From Sphingomonas sp. (lineage in GTDB: Bacteria > Pseudomonadota > Alphaproteobacteria > Sphingomonadales > Sphingomonadaceae), in NCBI GenBank assembly GCA_017418975.1, contig JAFOMG010000003.1:23541-87540 (forward strand): a stretch of 64,000 nt of DNA, given 5' to 3'. This document shows positions 28,659 to 37,824 of this stretch, piece after piece (position 1 is the stretch's first letter; every line of letters starts with the position of its first letter). A program made the position numbers and the translations under genes. Below the pieces are notes generated by a model. The model was not told the origin of the DNA and did no database searches. It saw only the letters and a program-made list of their open reading frames with translations.

Positions 28659-28979
28659 GTGAATTTTGGATCGAACCTGGCTTATTCGGAGATCCGGCGG
28701 GAGGGGCGCGAGGACGTCTATTACCGCGCGCGTGCCTTCGGCCCCGACGCGAAGCAGCTGAACTTCATCATCGTCAACATCTCGCCGCACGGCCTGATGG
28801 CGCGGTGCGACGATCCGTTCGAGACGGGCGCGCGCATCCGCGTGGTGCTGCCGCATGCCGGCACCGTGGTGGCCGATGTGCGCTGGGCGCTGGGCGGCCG
28901 GATCGGCTGCCAGTTCGAGCGCGCGATCGATCTCGCCAGCTATTACGAGCTGATCTCGACCATGGTGAAGGCGAAATAG
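28659..28979 (+). CDS. Small single-domain PilZ protein
   Basis: A 106-residue protein consisting of one PilZ barrel. RREGR matches the RxxxR ligand motif, and NISPHG matches [DN]xSxxG, so c-di-GMP binding is plausible. The barrel ends with VVADVRWALGGRIGCQFE and a C-terminal helix. GTG 28659 has TGAGG 6 bases upstream; GTG 28647 is an alternative. It is the second PilZ protein in the window. Confidence 0.8.
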   Translation: MNFGSNLAYSEIRREGREDVYYRARAFGPDAKQLNFIIVNISPHGLMARCDDPFETGARIRVVLPHAGTVVADVRWALGGRIGCQFERAIDLASYYELISTMVKAK

Positions 28980-28999
28980 GCCCCGGGACGGAGGGGGCC
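28979..28999. terminator. Hairpin between convergent PilZ and 62-residue genes
   Basis: GGCCCC and GGGGGCC form the arms of a compact hairpin that fills most of the 25-base gap between two convergent stop codons. It could end both transcripts. Confidence 0.45.
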
Positions 29000-29004
29000 G
29001 CCCG

Positions 29005-29193
29005 CTATTTCAACTGGCGCCAGACGCGATCCGCGGCCCTGCCGAGCACCACCGGCACGGCGACGGCCAGCAGGAGGATCACCCAATGGGGCATGTCCAG
29101 GCGCATCGCCGCCAGGGCCCCTTCGTAAACGCCGCCCACCAGGCCGATCGCGACCACCAGCAGCACCGCCGCCAACCACCATGACCTTTGCAT
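29005..29193 (-). CDS. Small membrane protein of 62 residues, function unknown
   Basis: Two hydrophobic segments (WWLAAVLLVVAIGLVGGVY and HWVILLLAVAVPVVLG) flank a short loop, followed by a basic tail. AGGAAGAGAGG precedes ATG 29193 at good spacing, which supports a real gene. No family recognised. Confidence 0.55.
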   Translation of the reverse strand: MQRSWWLAAVLLVVAIGLVGGVYEGALAAMRLDMPHWVILLLAVAVPVVLGRAADRVWRQLK

Positions 29194-29401
29194 AGAGGCC
29201 TCTCTTCCTGCGCCCGGCAGCGACCATAGCATGGATGCGGGGCCTGGGCATCCGTTGATGCCGTGGCCGTGGGAATTCCGCCTTGCCCGATCGCTCCGTC
29301 GGCGGCTTCCAAAGACGCTGAAGGCCGAACGGCCGCGCGAGCCCGGCAGGCGTTTCGCGCGATGGCCTGCCCGGATCGATCCCGGCAGGCCATCGGGATC
29401 A

Positions 29402-30043
29402 TCAGACCGGCGGATCGCTGCAGCAGCGCTGGCCCGGGCACCTGGCCTCATCGCTGCAGCATATGGGGCCGGCGGAACAGCAGCGTATCGTCGAGCACGG
29501 GCTGCAACATATATTGATTACCTGATTTTTCTTCCTGGCGGACAGGAAGGAGACCGGCTTCTTCATGGCCGCCTTCCATTCGGAAACGCGCTTTTCCGAG
29601 CAGGCATTCTTTCCCCATGAGGTGACGTTCGTGGCCAGAGTATCCACGACCTCCACATTGTACGTCAAAACGACATTGCCGTACTTCGGGAGATTGTAAT
29701 GCATATCGACGCTTCGCCCGATCGTGGCGAAGATATTGGGCACGGCGACAAGCTCCCACCGGCCGTTGCTGGAGAAGTAAAGCTCCGTGGCGACATTGAT
29801 CGACGAGGTCTTGATCCCGCCATCGGTTCCGGTCGACGTTCGCAGCGAATATTCGCCGTTGGTTGCCGTCATGATCGCCGAAGCGCCGGGCGTCATGATG
29901 AGGTTGGGCTTCCCGATGATCTTGCCGCCGCGCTCGATCTGCAGCGAGACCTTGTAATATTTGGGCAAAGACTGGGTTGAAGCGCCTGCCGTCGTCAGAA
30001 AACAGGCAGAAAAAATCAAAAGGATTTTCGCCAGGAAGGACAC
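29402..30043 (-). CDS. Secreted protein with a Cys-rich C-terminal tail
   Basis: A 213-residue protein starting at GTG 30043, with GGAGG just upstream. A signal peptide (FLAKILLIFSACFLTTAGAS) leads into a beta-rich body (YYKVSLQIERGGKIIGKPNL, GEYSLRTSTG, NVVLTYNVEVVDTL). The last ~36 residues contain ten cysteines, mostly as CC pairs: ICCSPC, RCCSAGPICC, RCPGQRCCSD. The gene and its upstream region are visibly richer in A/T than the neighbours, suggesting recent acquisition. I recognise no family for either part. Confidence 0.65.
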   Translation of the reverse strand: MSFLAKILLIFSACFLTTAGASTQSLPKYYKVSLQIERGGKIIGKPNLIMTPGASAIMTATNGEYSLRTSTGTDGGIKTSSINVATELYFSSNGRWELVAVPNIFATIGRSVDMHYNLPKYGNVVLTYNVEVVDTLATNVTSWGKNACSEKRVSEWKAAMKKPVSFLSARKKNQVINICCSPCSTIRCCSAGPICCSDEARCPGQRCCSDPPV

Positions 30044-30599
30044 AACACCTCCATGCTCAGAACGTGGATTTCGCCGACCGACGGAATGCACCGCAGACCG
30101 CACGATTCGAATATAGTTTTCATTAGTAATATTTCCGGGTCATGACACGAGGTCCGCGCACCATCGATCACTAAAGTCACCAGCCCTCGAGCTCGTTACA
30201 ACTCTACGTGAAAACAACGGGATGGATTACTATCCAGCCAGGTTGGGATACGCATGTTCCCGTCCCGCCATTCTACCCGCTGCCGCCCCGCAGGCAGGAG
30301 CAAGGGCGACGAGGCCCGGATTGCCCCCCCGATACCCGGCGCGATTGCCTGGATTGTTCCACGCTACCCTGGATCCCCGTCTGCGCGGGGATGACGGTGG
30401 AAGGCGCCATCGTCCATTCTCCGGATGCAGTGCCTCCCTGGCATCGAGATGCGGCGCAACGCCGCCTCGACACCCAAGACAAGTGGCGCCTTTTCTTGCA
30501 AATTACGCATATCTTCTTTCCGTTACACAACAGATCGTTCAGCCTGCATAAGATCTATTGGTGAGAAGCTTTGCCTCCCACTAAAGGAGGGAAGCTGAA
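30044..30599. other. Gene-free stretch, AT-richer, with one REP-like palindrome
   Basis: No convincing gene in 556 bases. The left part is the AT-rich upstream region of the Cys-rich protein gene. A palindrome of the GGATCCCCGTCTGCGCGGGGATGACGG kind lies within 30367-30397. The right end carries the leader of the gene at 30600, including TTGCAAATTACGCATA as a possible promoter region. Confidence 0.5.
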
Positions 30600-30899
30600 A
30601 TGAAGGCATATATTGCAGGGACGGCATTGTTCGCGATGTCTGCTTGGGCGGCGCCGGCTTCGGCGGAACAGGTCCATACTTTCTCCAACGGGTGCACGCG
30701 CACCTGCTCCGGCACCTGGGTGAACGGATCGCTGCCGGGCTCGGTGGCGTGCTACAACAAGGATGGCACGCCGGGCACGGCGGGCCCGCTGAACTGCCCG
30801 AGCGGCCCGGAGAAGACGTTCAGCCCCAATGTCTTCGATGCGGACGGGATCCCGCTGCCCGCGCGCGCGATCAAGGCAAATCCACGCCGCGCGGACTGA
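30600..30899 (+). CDS. Small secreted protein with four cysteines
   Basis: A 99-residue protein with a very good ribosome site (AAAGGAGG, 9 bases before the ATG) and a signal peptide (YIAGTALFAMSAWAAPASA). The mature part has four cysteines: GCTRTCSG, VACYN and NCPSG. It has no recognised domain. Its strong translation signal and position in a gene-poor, repeat-rich stretch suggest an expressed envelope or extracellular product. Confidence 0.7.
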   Translation: MKAYIAGTALFAMSAWAAPASAEQVHTFSNGCTRTCSGTWVNGSLPGSVACYNKDGTPGTAGPLNCPSGPEKTFSPNVFDADGIPLPARAIKANPRRAD

Positions 30900-31491
30900 G
30901 CGGCACCGGACCGCCGCCGCCGATCCGTCGGCGGCGGCGAACCCGCGCACCGACGGTTCGGCACAAGCTCGGACAAGCCATTGAAACTACTCCCGTCACC
31001 CCCGCCCGCGCGGGGAGGACGGGCTTTGTTGATTGAGTCGCGCGCGCAGGTTGGGAACCCAAACGAGTATCCGTTTCCCACCGTCATCCCGGCCTTGCGC
31101 CGGGATCCCGCTTCTTCTGCCCTCGGCAAGACAGCGGGACTCCGGCGCAAGGCCGGAGCGGCGAAGGAGGAATAGCGAGGCCCCAATCCAGGATAATAGC
31201 CCGATCAAGGCTTTGATTTTATTCGCAATCCCAGCGACTCCCTTCGTCATCCCCGCGCAGGCGGGGATCCAGGGCCAGGGGCGAGTTGCGCGCAGTCGAG
31301 TCCCGCGCGCTCCGGGGAGCGCTCGCCTGGCAGCATCCTTGTCCCGCGCTACCCTGGATCCCCGCCTCCGCGGGGATGACGGCTATTGGGGCACTCCTTC
31401 CTCAAGGGGATAGACGCCGAGGATAGGGGGTGGCGCCGAAGGATTGCGGGCATGACGGGAAAAACGGGAAGACGGCGGGGCCTATCGCCCC
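30900..31491. repeat. Repeat-rich intergenic region with several REP-like palindromes
   Basis: No gene is evident. 31084-31162 holds two inverted palindromic units (CCGGCCTTGCGCCGGGATC and ACTCCGGCGCAAGGCCGGAG). Units at 31245-31275 and 31352-31381 (GTCATCCCCGC...GGGGATCCAGG and CCTGGATCCCCGC...GGGGATGACGG) face each other across ~75 bases as a long inverted repeat. 31376-31420 continues as a partial third copy of the dispersed element seen at 3046 and 9404 (GGCACTCCTT, AAGGGGATAGACGCC). Confidence 0.7.
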
Positions 31492-33549
31492 CTATCCCGC
31501 CCGCAACAGGCTCACCGCCGCGTCGCGCTCGAACAGGTAGAGCGCGATCCGCGCCGCCTCGCCCCGCGCGGTGTGCAGCGCGCGGTCCTGGTCCTCCAGC
31601 AGCCGCGCATCGGCATTCGCCGCCGCGATCAGCGTCGCCAGGCTCTCCGGCGTCGCCAGGCGGAAGCTCTGCTCGCCCGATTGGCGGGTGCCGAGGATCT
31701 CGCCCGCGCCGCGCAGCTCCAGGTCGCGCTCGGCGATCAGGAAGCCGTCGGTGGTGTCGCGCATCAGCGCCAGCCGCGCCCGCGACGTCTCGCTGAGCTT
31801 CTCCCCGCGCAGCAGGATGCAGTGGGACTGCCCCCCGCCCCGGCCCACGCGCCCGCGCAGCTGGTGGAGCTGGGCGAGGCCGAACCGGTCCGCCGCCTCG
31901 ATCACGATCAGCGTGGCGTTGGGCACGTCCACCCCCACTTCGATCACCGTCGTCGCCACCAGCACGCCCAGCTCGCCCGCGGCGAAGCGCGCCATCACCG
32001 CGTCCTTCTCCGGCCCCTTCATCCGGCCATGGACCAGCCCGACCTTGTCGCCGAACCGCGCGGTGAGCGTGGCGGCGCGATGCTCGGCGGCGGCAAGGTC
32101 GGTCTTCTCGCTCTCCTCCACCAGCGGGCACACCCAATAGGCCTGCTTGCCCGCATCGAGATACCGGCCCAGCCCGGCGATCACCGCGTCGAGCTTGTCC
32201 TCGGCGATCACTGTCGTCTGGATCGGCTGGCGGCCGGGCGGCATCTCGTCCAGCCGGCTCACGTCCATCTCGCCATGGCTGGCCAGCTGGAGCGTGCGCG
32301 GGATCGGCGTGGCGGTCATCACCAGCAGGTGCGGCGGCACCTGCGCCTTGGCCTGGAGCATCAGCCGCTCGGCCACGCCGAAGCGGTGCTGCTCGTCCAC
32401 CACCACCAGCCCCAGGTCGCGATAGGTCACGCCCTGCTGGAAGATCGCATGGGTGCCCACCAATATGTCGATCTCGCCGGCGGCGAGCCCCATCAGAACG
32501 GCCTCGCGCACCTTGCCCTTGTCGCGCCCGGTGAGGATCGCGACGCGGATGTCGAGCCCGGCGAGCAGGCGCGAGAGATTGTCGTAATGCTGGCGGGCGA
32601 GGATCTCGGTGGGAGCCAGCATCGCACCTTGCGCCCCGGCCTCGGCGGCGATCAGCAGCGCCATCGTCGCCACCAGCGTCTTGCCCGCGCCGACATCGCC
32701 CTGGAGCAGGCGCAGCATCGGCTGGCTCTGCGCCATGTCGCCCTCGATCTCGCGGATCGTGCGCGACTGGGCGCCGGTGGGGACATAGGGCAGCCGGAGC
32801 CGGTCGCGCAGCCGCCCGTCGCCGGTCAGCGGCCGGCCGCGCTTGGCGCGGGCCTCGCCGCGCACCAGCATCAGCGCGAGCTGGTTGGCGAACACTTCGT
32901 CATAGGCGAGCCGCTCGCGCGCCTTGGCGTCGGCGGGGTCGGCATGGATGCGGGCCAGCGCCTCCTTCCAGCCCGGCCATTGGTGGCGGTCCTTCAGGCT
33001 CGGCTCGATCCATTCGGGCAGATCGGGCGCGCGCGCGATCGCCTGGGCGGCCAGCGCCGCGATCCGCTTGGACGTGATGCCCTCGGAACAGGGATAGATC
33101 GCCTCGCGCCCGCCGCCTTCCGCCTCTTCGGGCAGCGCGACCTCGGGATGCACGATCTGCAGCTCCTGGCCATATTGGTCGAGCCGGCCCGAGACCCAGC
33201 GCTTCTCGTTCAGCGGGAGCAGCTTCTTCGCCCAGCCCGAATTGCCGCCGAAAAAGACGAGGCTGGCATGGTTGCCGTGCGCGTCCACCGCCTGCACCCG
33301 CGCGGGGGAGCGGGCGCTGCCGCCGAAGCGATATTGCACCGGGGTCAGCTCGATCGCGATGATCCTTCCGGCGTCGGACGCCATCAGCGCGTCGCGCGGA
33401 ATGCGGTCGATGAAGCCGGTGGGGAGATGGAAGGCGACGTCGACGACGCGCGCCAGCCCCAGCCGCTCGAGCGGCCTGGCCAGGGCCGCGCCGATCCCCT
33501 TGAGCGCCGTGACTTCGGCGAAGAGCGGATTGAGGATCTCGGGGCGCAT
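31492..33549 (-). CDS. recG: ATP-dependent DNA helicase RecG
   Basis: A 685-residue branch-migration helicase that remodels stalled forks and Holliday junctions. The N-terminal wedge/OB domain is followed by the SF2 motor with Walker A GDVGAGKT, the DEQH box (VVVDEQHRFGV), motif III TATPIPRTL and motif VI HQLRGRVGRGG. Length is normal for alphaproteobacteria. It is divergent from sdhE and mfd, an arrangement common in this class. Confidence 0.96.
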   Translation of the reverse strand: MRPEILNPLFAEVTALKGIGAALARPLERLGLARVVDVAFHLPTGFIDRIPRDALMASDAGRIIAIELTPVQYRFGGSARSPARVQAVDAHGNHASLVFFGGNSGWAKKLLPLNEKRWVSGRLDQYGQELQIVHPEVALPEEAEGGGREAIYPCSEGITSKRIAALAAQAIARAPDLPEWIEPSLKDRHQWPGWKEALARIHADPADAKARERLAYDEVFANQLALMLVRGEARAKRGRPLTGDGRLRDRLRLPYVPTGAQSRTIREIEGDMAQSQPMLRLLQGDVGAGKTLVATMALLIAAEAGAQGAMLAPTEILARQHYDNLSRLLAGLDIRVAILTGRDKGKVREAVLMGLAAGEIDILVGTHAIFQQGVTYRDLGLVVVDEQHRFGVAERLMLQAKAQVPPHLLVMTATPIPRTLQLASHGEMDVSRLDEMPPGRQPIQTTVIAEDKLDAVIAGLGRYLDAGKQAYWVCPLVEESEKTDLAAAEHRAATLTARFGDKVGLVHGRMKGPEKDAVMARFAAGELGVLVATTVIEVGVDVPNATLIVIEAADRFGLAQLHQLRGRVGRGGGQSHCILLRGEKLSETSRARLALMRDTTDGFLIAERDLELRGAGEILGTRQSGEQSFRLATPESLATLIAAANADARLLEDQDRALHTARGEAARIALYLFERDAAVSLLRAG

Positions 33550-33597
33550 GGCGCCCGACCTAATCCTTGCGATGGCGCGCCGCTAGGGGGTGCGGGA

Positions 33598-33816
33598 TCA
33601 GGCGATGCTGCGCACGGGCGCGATCGCCTGGCCGGCCGCCTCGATCGCGGCATGCACTTCGATCACGGTCGAGCCGACCACCACTTCGTGCGCGCCGTCG
33701 AACGAAAGCACGCCGACATCGGCACCGGCCATGTTGATCGTGGCGACCGTCCGCACCGCGGCAATGTTGACCAGCATGGGGTCGCCGTTGATCGACTTGA
33801 GCATCACGAAACGCAT
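33598..33816 (-). CDS. Conserved-looking 72-residue hypothetical protein
   Basis: A short beta-rich protein (MRFVMLKSINGDPMLVNIAAV, then SFDGAHEVVVGSTVIEVHAAIE). The pattern resembles small proteins in which LVN/I-strand segments fold around a single sheet. AAAGG precedes the ATG. It has no signal peptide and no recognised family. It lies 48 bases upstream of recG on the same strand. Confidence 0.6.
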   Translation of the reverse strand: MRFVMLKSINGDPMLVNIAAVRTVATINMAGADVGVLSFDGAHEVVVGSTVIEVHAAIEAAGQAIAPVRSIA

Positions 33817-34000
33817 TTTTGGACGGCCTTTACGCAGAGTATCTGCCCATCATAGCAAGATCGCCGGCCGGGCGGGCGGAAACGGCCGATTAAGTTGCGG
33901 CTGGCGTTCGCCGGCGCGGCAACCTATCTGGGAAATCGTATCCACCATTTTCGCCGACACGCATTTTTCGCGCTGCCGGCCATTTCCCGTTGAGGACCGA

Positions 34001-34267
34001 ATGGACCGCGAAACCCGTCTCAAGCGCCTGCGCTTCCGCGCCTGGCATCGCGGCGTGAAGGAAGCAGACCTGCTGATCGGCGGCTTCTTCGATCGGCATG
34101 GCGCCGGCTGGAACGACGCCGAGATGGACCTGTTCGAGGAACTGCTCGAGGAGCAGGACGTCGATATCATGGCCTGGGCGATGGGCGTCGAACCCGCTCC
34201 CCCACGCTATGCCGGCACGGTAATGACCGCCCTCAAGACATTGAACTACGTGCCTATTTCTCGCTGA
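34001..34267 (+). CDS. sdhE: FAD assembly factor SdhE (SDHAF2 family)
   Basis: An 88-residue helical protein that promotes covalent flavinylation of the succinate dehydrogenase flavoprotein. The family motif RGxxE is present as RGVKE (RAWHRGVKEADLLIGGF). The rest (FEELLEEQDVDIMAWAMG) is also characteristic. GAGGACCGA precedes the ATG. It is followed by mfd after 6 bases, so the two are cotranscribed. Confidence 0.93.
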   Translation: MDRETRLKRLRFRAWHRGVKEADLLIGGFFDRHGAGWNDAEMDLFEELLEEQDVDIMAWAMGVEPAPPRYAGTVMTALKTLNYVPISR

Positions 34268-34273
34268 GCCCGA

Positions 34274-37200
34274 ATGCCCGACCTCAAGACCATCCTCTCC
34301 GCGCAACGGCCTCTCACCCTGTCGGGCGCTCCGACCGGCTTCCTCCCCTGGATGCTGGCCGATCTGGCGCGCACCGGGCGGATGACCGTCTTCGTCGCGC
34401 CCGACGAATCCGCGATGCGCGCCGTGGCCGGCACCGCGCCCTATTTCGCGCCCGAGCTCGAAATCCTCGGCTTTCCAGCCTGGGACTGCCTTCCCTATGA
34501 CCGCGCCAGCCCGACCCTGCGGGTCATGGCCGAGCGGCTGGCGACGCTCCATGCCCTTCAGAACAAAGGCGAAAAGCCGCGCCTGCTGGTCACCACGGTA
34601 AACGCCGTCACCCAGCGCACGCTCACGCCCTTCCGCATCCGCCAGCTCGTCGCCCGCCTTGCGCCGGGCGAGCGTATCAGCCTGGAAAAGCTCGGAAACC
34701 TGCTCCAGGCAAATGGCTATATCCGCGTCGACACGGTGAACGACGCCGGCGAGTTCGCGGTGCGCGGCGGGCTGGTCGACCTCTTCCCCTCGGGCGCCGA
34801 ACAGGCATTGCGGCTCGATTTCTTCGGCGACGAGATCGAGAGCGTCCGCACCTTCGATCCCTCGGACCAGCGCACCACCGGGCGGATCGACGGCTTCACG
34901 CTCCTCCCCGCTTCCGAGGCTCTGCTCGACGAGGAGTCGGTCAAGCGCTTCCGCACGCGCTATCGGGAAAAGTTCGGCGCCACCGCCACCGGCGACCCGC
35001 TCTACCAGGCGATCAGCGACGGCCGCCGCCTCGCCGGCATGGAGCATTGGCTGCCGCTGTTCGAGGAGCGGCTGGAGACGCTGTTCGAGCATCTTCCCGG
35101 CGACGCGATCCTGATCCGCGACGCCGGCGATGCCGGTGCCGCCGAAGCGCGGTTCGAAGCGATCGCCGACTATCAGTCGAACCGCGTCCGCGCCCAGTCC
35201 GCCGATCCGGGCAGCTATCGCCCGCTGGCCGCCGATGCGCTCTATCTCGTTGCGAACGAATGGGAAAAGCGGCTCGCCGACTGGCCGGCGCACACCAGCA
35301 CGCCCTTTCACGAGCCGGTCAGCGCCACCGTCCTCGACTTCGACGTCGACGGCCCGCGCGACTTCGCGCCCGAGCGGGCCGCCGGTGCCAATGTCTATGA
35401 ATCTGTCGTAGACCATATCGCCAAGCTACGGAAATCCGGTAAGAAACCGATACTCGCCAGCTATTCGAACGGCGCCCGCGAGCGCCTGACCGGGCTGCTC
35501 GCCGATCACGGCCTCAAGACGGCGCGCAAGGCGGACAGCTGGCACGAGGCGATGGGCATTGCCGACAGCGCGGTGGCGATGATCGTGCTGCCGCTCGATC
35601 ACGGCTTCTCCGCCCCCGGCGTCGCGGTGCTCACCGAGCAGGACATGCTGGGCGACCGCCTCGTCCGCCGCTCGAAGCGCCGCAAGTCGACCGACGCCTT
35701 TCTCAACGAGCTGGCGACGCTCTCGCCGGGCGATCTGGTGGTGCACGTCGATCACGGCATCGGCCGCTATGAGGGCCTCACCCAGATCCCGGTGCAGAAG
35801 GCCCCGCACGACTGCGTCGCCCTCACTTATGCCGGCGGCGACAAGCTCTATGTTCCGGTGGAGAATCTCGAGGTCCTGAGCCGCTACGGCGCGGGCGAGG
35901 AGGGCGCGGCGCTGGACCGGCTGGGCGGCGAGGCCTGGCAGCGGCGCAAGAGCCGCATGAAGGAGCGGATCCGCGAGATCGCGGGCGAGCTCATCGCCAC
36001 CGCCGCCAAGCGCGCCACTCGCCCCGCCGAAGTCGCCGAGCCCGATGCCGGCGGCTATCCCGCCTTTGTCGATCGCTTCCCCTATGAGGAGACCGACGAC
36101 CAGGACCGCGCGATCGGCGACGTGCTCGAGGATCTCGCCGCCGGCCGCCCGATGGACCGGCTGATCGTCGGCGATGTCGGCTTCGGCAAGACCGAGGTGG
36201 CGCTGCGCGCAGCCTTCGTCGCGGCGATGGCCGGCATGCAGGTCGCGGTGGTCTGCCCCACCACTCTACTCGCCCGCCAGCATTTCAATAATTTCACCCA
36301 GCGCTTCGAGGGTTTCCCGATCAAGGTCGGCCGCCTCTCGCGCCTGGTGGGCAGCACCGAGATGAAGGCGACCAAGGACGGCGCCGCCGACGGCACGATC
36401 GACATCGTCGTCGGCACCCATGCCGTCCTCGCCAAGGGCGTCGAGTTCAAGCGGCTCGGCCTGGTCATCGTCGACGAGGAGCAGCGCTTCGGCGTCACCC
36501 ACAAGGAACGGCTCAAGGCGATGAAGGCGGACGTCCACGTCCTCACCCTCACCGCCACGCCGATCCCGCGCACCCTCCAGATGGCGATGTCGGGCCTGCG
36601 CGAGCTTTCGGTGATCCAGACCCCGCCGGTCGATCGCCTGGCAGTGCGCACCTATGTGATGCCCTGGGATCCGGTGGTGCTGCGCGAGGCGCTGCTTCGC
36701 GAGCATTATCGCGGCGGCCAGGCCTATTTCGTCACCCCGCGCATCTCCGACCTGCCCGAGATCGAGGAGTTCCTGCGCCACGACGTGCCCGAGATCCGCT
36801 ATGTCGTCGCGCACGGCCAGATGGCGGCGGGCGAGGTCGAGGAGCGCATGTCCGCCTTCTACGATCGCAAATACGACCTGCTCGTCTCGACCACGATCAT
36901 CGAGAGCGGCATCGACATTCCCAGCGCCAACACGCTGATCATCAACCGGGCGGACAAGTTCGGCCTCGCCCAGCTCTACCAGCTGCGCGGCCGGGTCGGG
37001 CGCTCCAAGACGCGCGCCTATGCCTATCTGACCACCCCGGCCCAGCGCCTGATGACCGAGGCGGCGGAAAAGCGCCTCAAGGTGCTGTCCGACCTGGAAT
37101 CGCTGGGCGCCGGCTTCCAGCTCGCCAGCCACGATCTCGACATCCGCGGCGCCGGCAACCTGCTCGGCGACGAGCAGTCCGGCCATATCAAGGAGGTCGG

Positions 37201-37729
37201 CTACGAACTCTACCAGTCGATGCTGGAGGAGGCGATCCTCGACGCCAAGGCGGGCGGCCTGCGCGACGAGCGCCCGCGCGACCTGAGCCCGCAGATCACC
37301 GTCGACGCGCCGATCATGATCCCCGAGACCTATGTTCCCGATCTCGACCTGCGCATGGGCCTGTATCGCCGCCTCAACGACGTGGACGACCGCGCCGGCA
37401 TCGAGGCCTTCGCCGCCGAGCTGATCGACCGGTTCGGCAAGCTGCCCGAGGCGACCGAGAACCTGATCACGCTGATCGAGGCCAAGCTGAACGCCAAGCG
37501 CGCCTGCATCGCCAAGCTCGATGTCGGCCCCAAGGGCGCGCTGGTGAGTTTCCACGACGACAAATTCCCCAATGTCGACGGCCTGCTCGCCTATGTCGAC
37601 AAGCTGGAGGGCACGGCGAAGCTGCGCCCCGACATGAAGCTGGTGATCGCTCGCGCCTGGGCGACGCCCCAGGCCCGGCTCAACGGCGCGCTCCAGCTGT
37701 CGCGAGGCCTCGCGAAAGCGGCGGGATAA
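34274..37729 (+). CDS. mfd: Transcription-repair coupling factor
   Basis: A 1151-residue DNA translocase that removes stalled RNA polymerase and recruits UvrA. The UvrB-like N-terminal module, the RNA-polymerase-interacting domain (VVHVDHGIGRYEGL near residue 490), Walker A GDVGFGKTEVALRA near 637, the DEEQRFG box, TATPIPRTLQMA and QLRGRVGRS are all present. The C-terminal TRCF domain is complete. Nothing unusual in length. Confidence 0.97.
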   Translation: MPDLKTILSAQRPLTLSGAPTGFLPWMLADLARTGRMTVFVAPDESAMRAVAGTAPYFAPELEILGFPAWDCLPYDRASPTLRVMAERLATLHALQNKGEKPRLLVTTVNAVTQRTLTPFRIRQLVARLAPGERISLEKLGNLLQANGYIRVDTVNDAGEFAVRGGLVDLFPSGAEQALRLDFFGDEIESVRTFDPSDQRTTGRIDGFTLLPASEALLDEESVKRFRTRYREKFGATATGDPLYQAISDGRRLAGMEHWLPLFEERLETLFEHLPGDAILIRDAGDAGAAEARFEAIADYQSNRVRAQSADPGSYRPLAADALYLVANEWEKRLADWPAHTSTPFHEPVSATVLDFDVDGPRDFAPERAAGANVYESVVDHIAKLRKSGKKPILASYSNGARERLTGLLADHGLKTARKADSWHEAMGIADSAVAMIVLPLDHGFSAPGVAVLTEQDMLGDRLVRRSKRRKSTDAFLNELATLSPGDLVVHVDHGIGRYEGLTQIPVQKAPHDCVALTYAGGDKLYVPVENLEVLSRYGAGEEGAALDRLGGEAWQRRKSRMKERIREIAGELIATAAKRATRPAEVAEPDAGGYPAFVDRFPYEETDDQDRAIGDVLEDLAAGRPMDRLIVGDVGFGKTEVALRAAFVAAMAGMQVAVVCPTTLLARQHFNNFTQRFEGFPIKVGRLSRLVGSTEMKATKDGAADGTIDIVVGTHAVLAKGVEFKRLGLVIVDEEQRFGVTHKERLKAMKADVHVLTLTATPIPRTLQMAMSGLRELSVIQTPPVDRLAVRTYVMPWDPVVLREALLREHYRGGQAYFVTPRISDLPEIEEFLRHDVPEIRYVVAHGQMAAGEVEERMSAFYDRKYDLLVSTTIIESGIDIPSANTLIINRADKFGLAQLYQLRGRVGRSKTRAYAYLTTPAQRLMTEAAEKRLKVLSDLESLGAGFQLASHDLDIRGAGNLLGDEQSGHIKEVGYELYQSMLEEAILDAKAGGLRDERPRDLSPQITVDAPIMIPETYVPDLDLRMGLYRRLNDVDDRAGIEAFAAELIDRFGKLPEATENLITLIEAKLNAKRACIAKLDVGPKGALVSFHDDKFPNVDGLLAYVDKLEGTAKLRPDMKLVIARAWATPQARLNGALQLSRGLAKAAG

Positions 37730-37824
37730 ACCCGTAGCGACCCATGCTTCCGCCCTCGCGGCCTCCTAGAATGGGGGGAATGGCCCGCCGCCAGACCGGC
37801 GGGCCTCCCCCCAAGGAGTGCCGA

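Noticed and set aside
30600-30899. RiPP precursor peptide
   Set aside because: It has a normal Sec signal peptide and no modification enzyme nearby.
30900-31491. CRISPR array
   Set aside because: The palindromic units are unevenly spaced, differ in sequence and have no regular spacers or cas genes.
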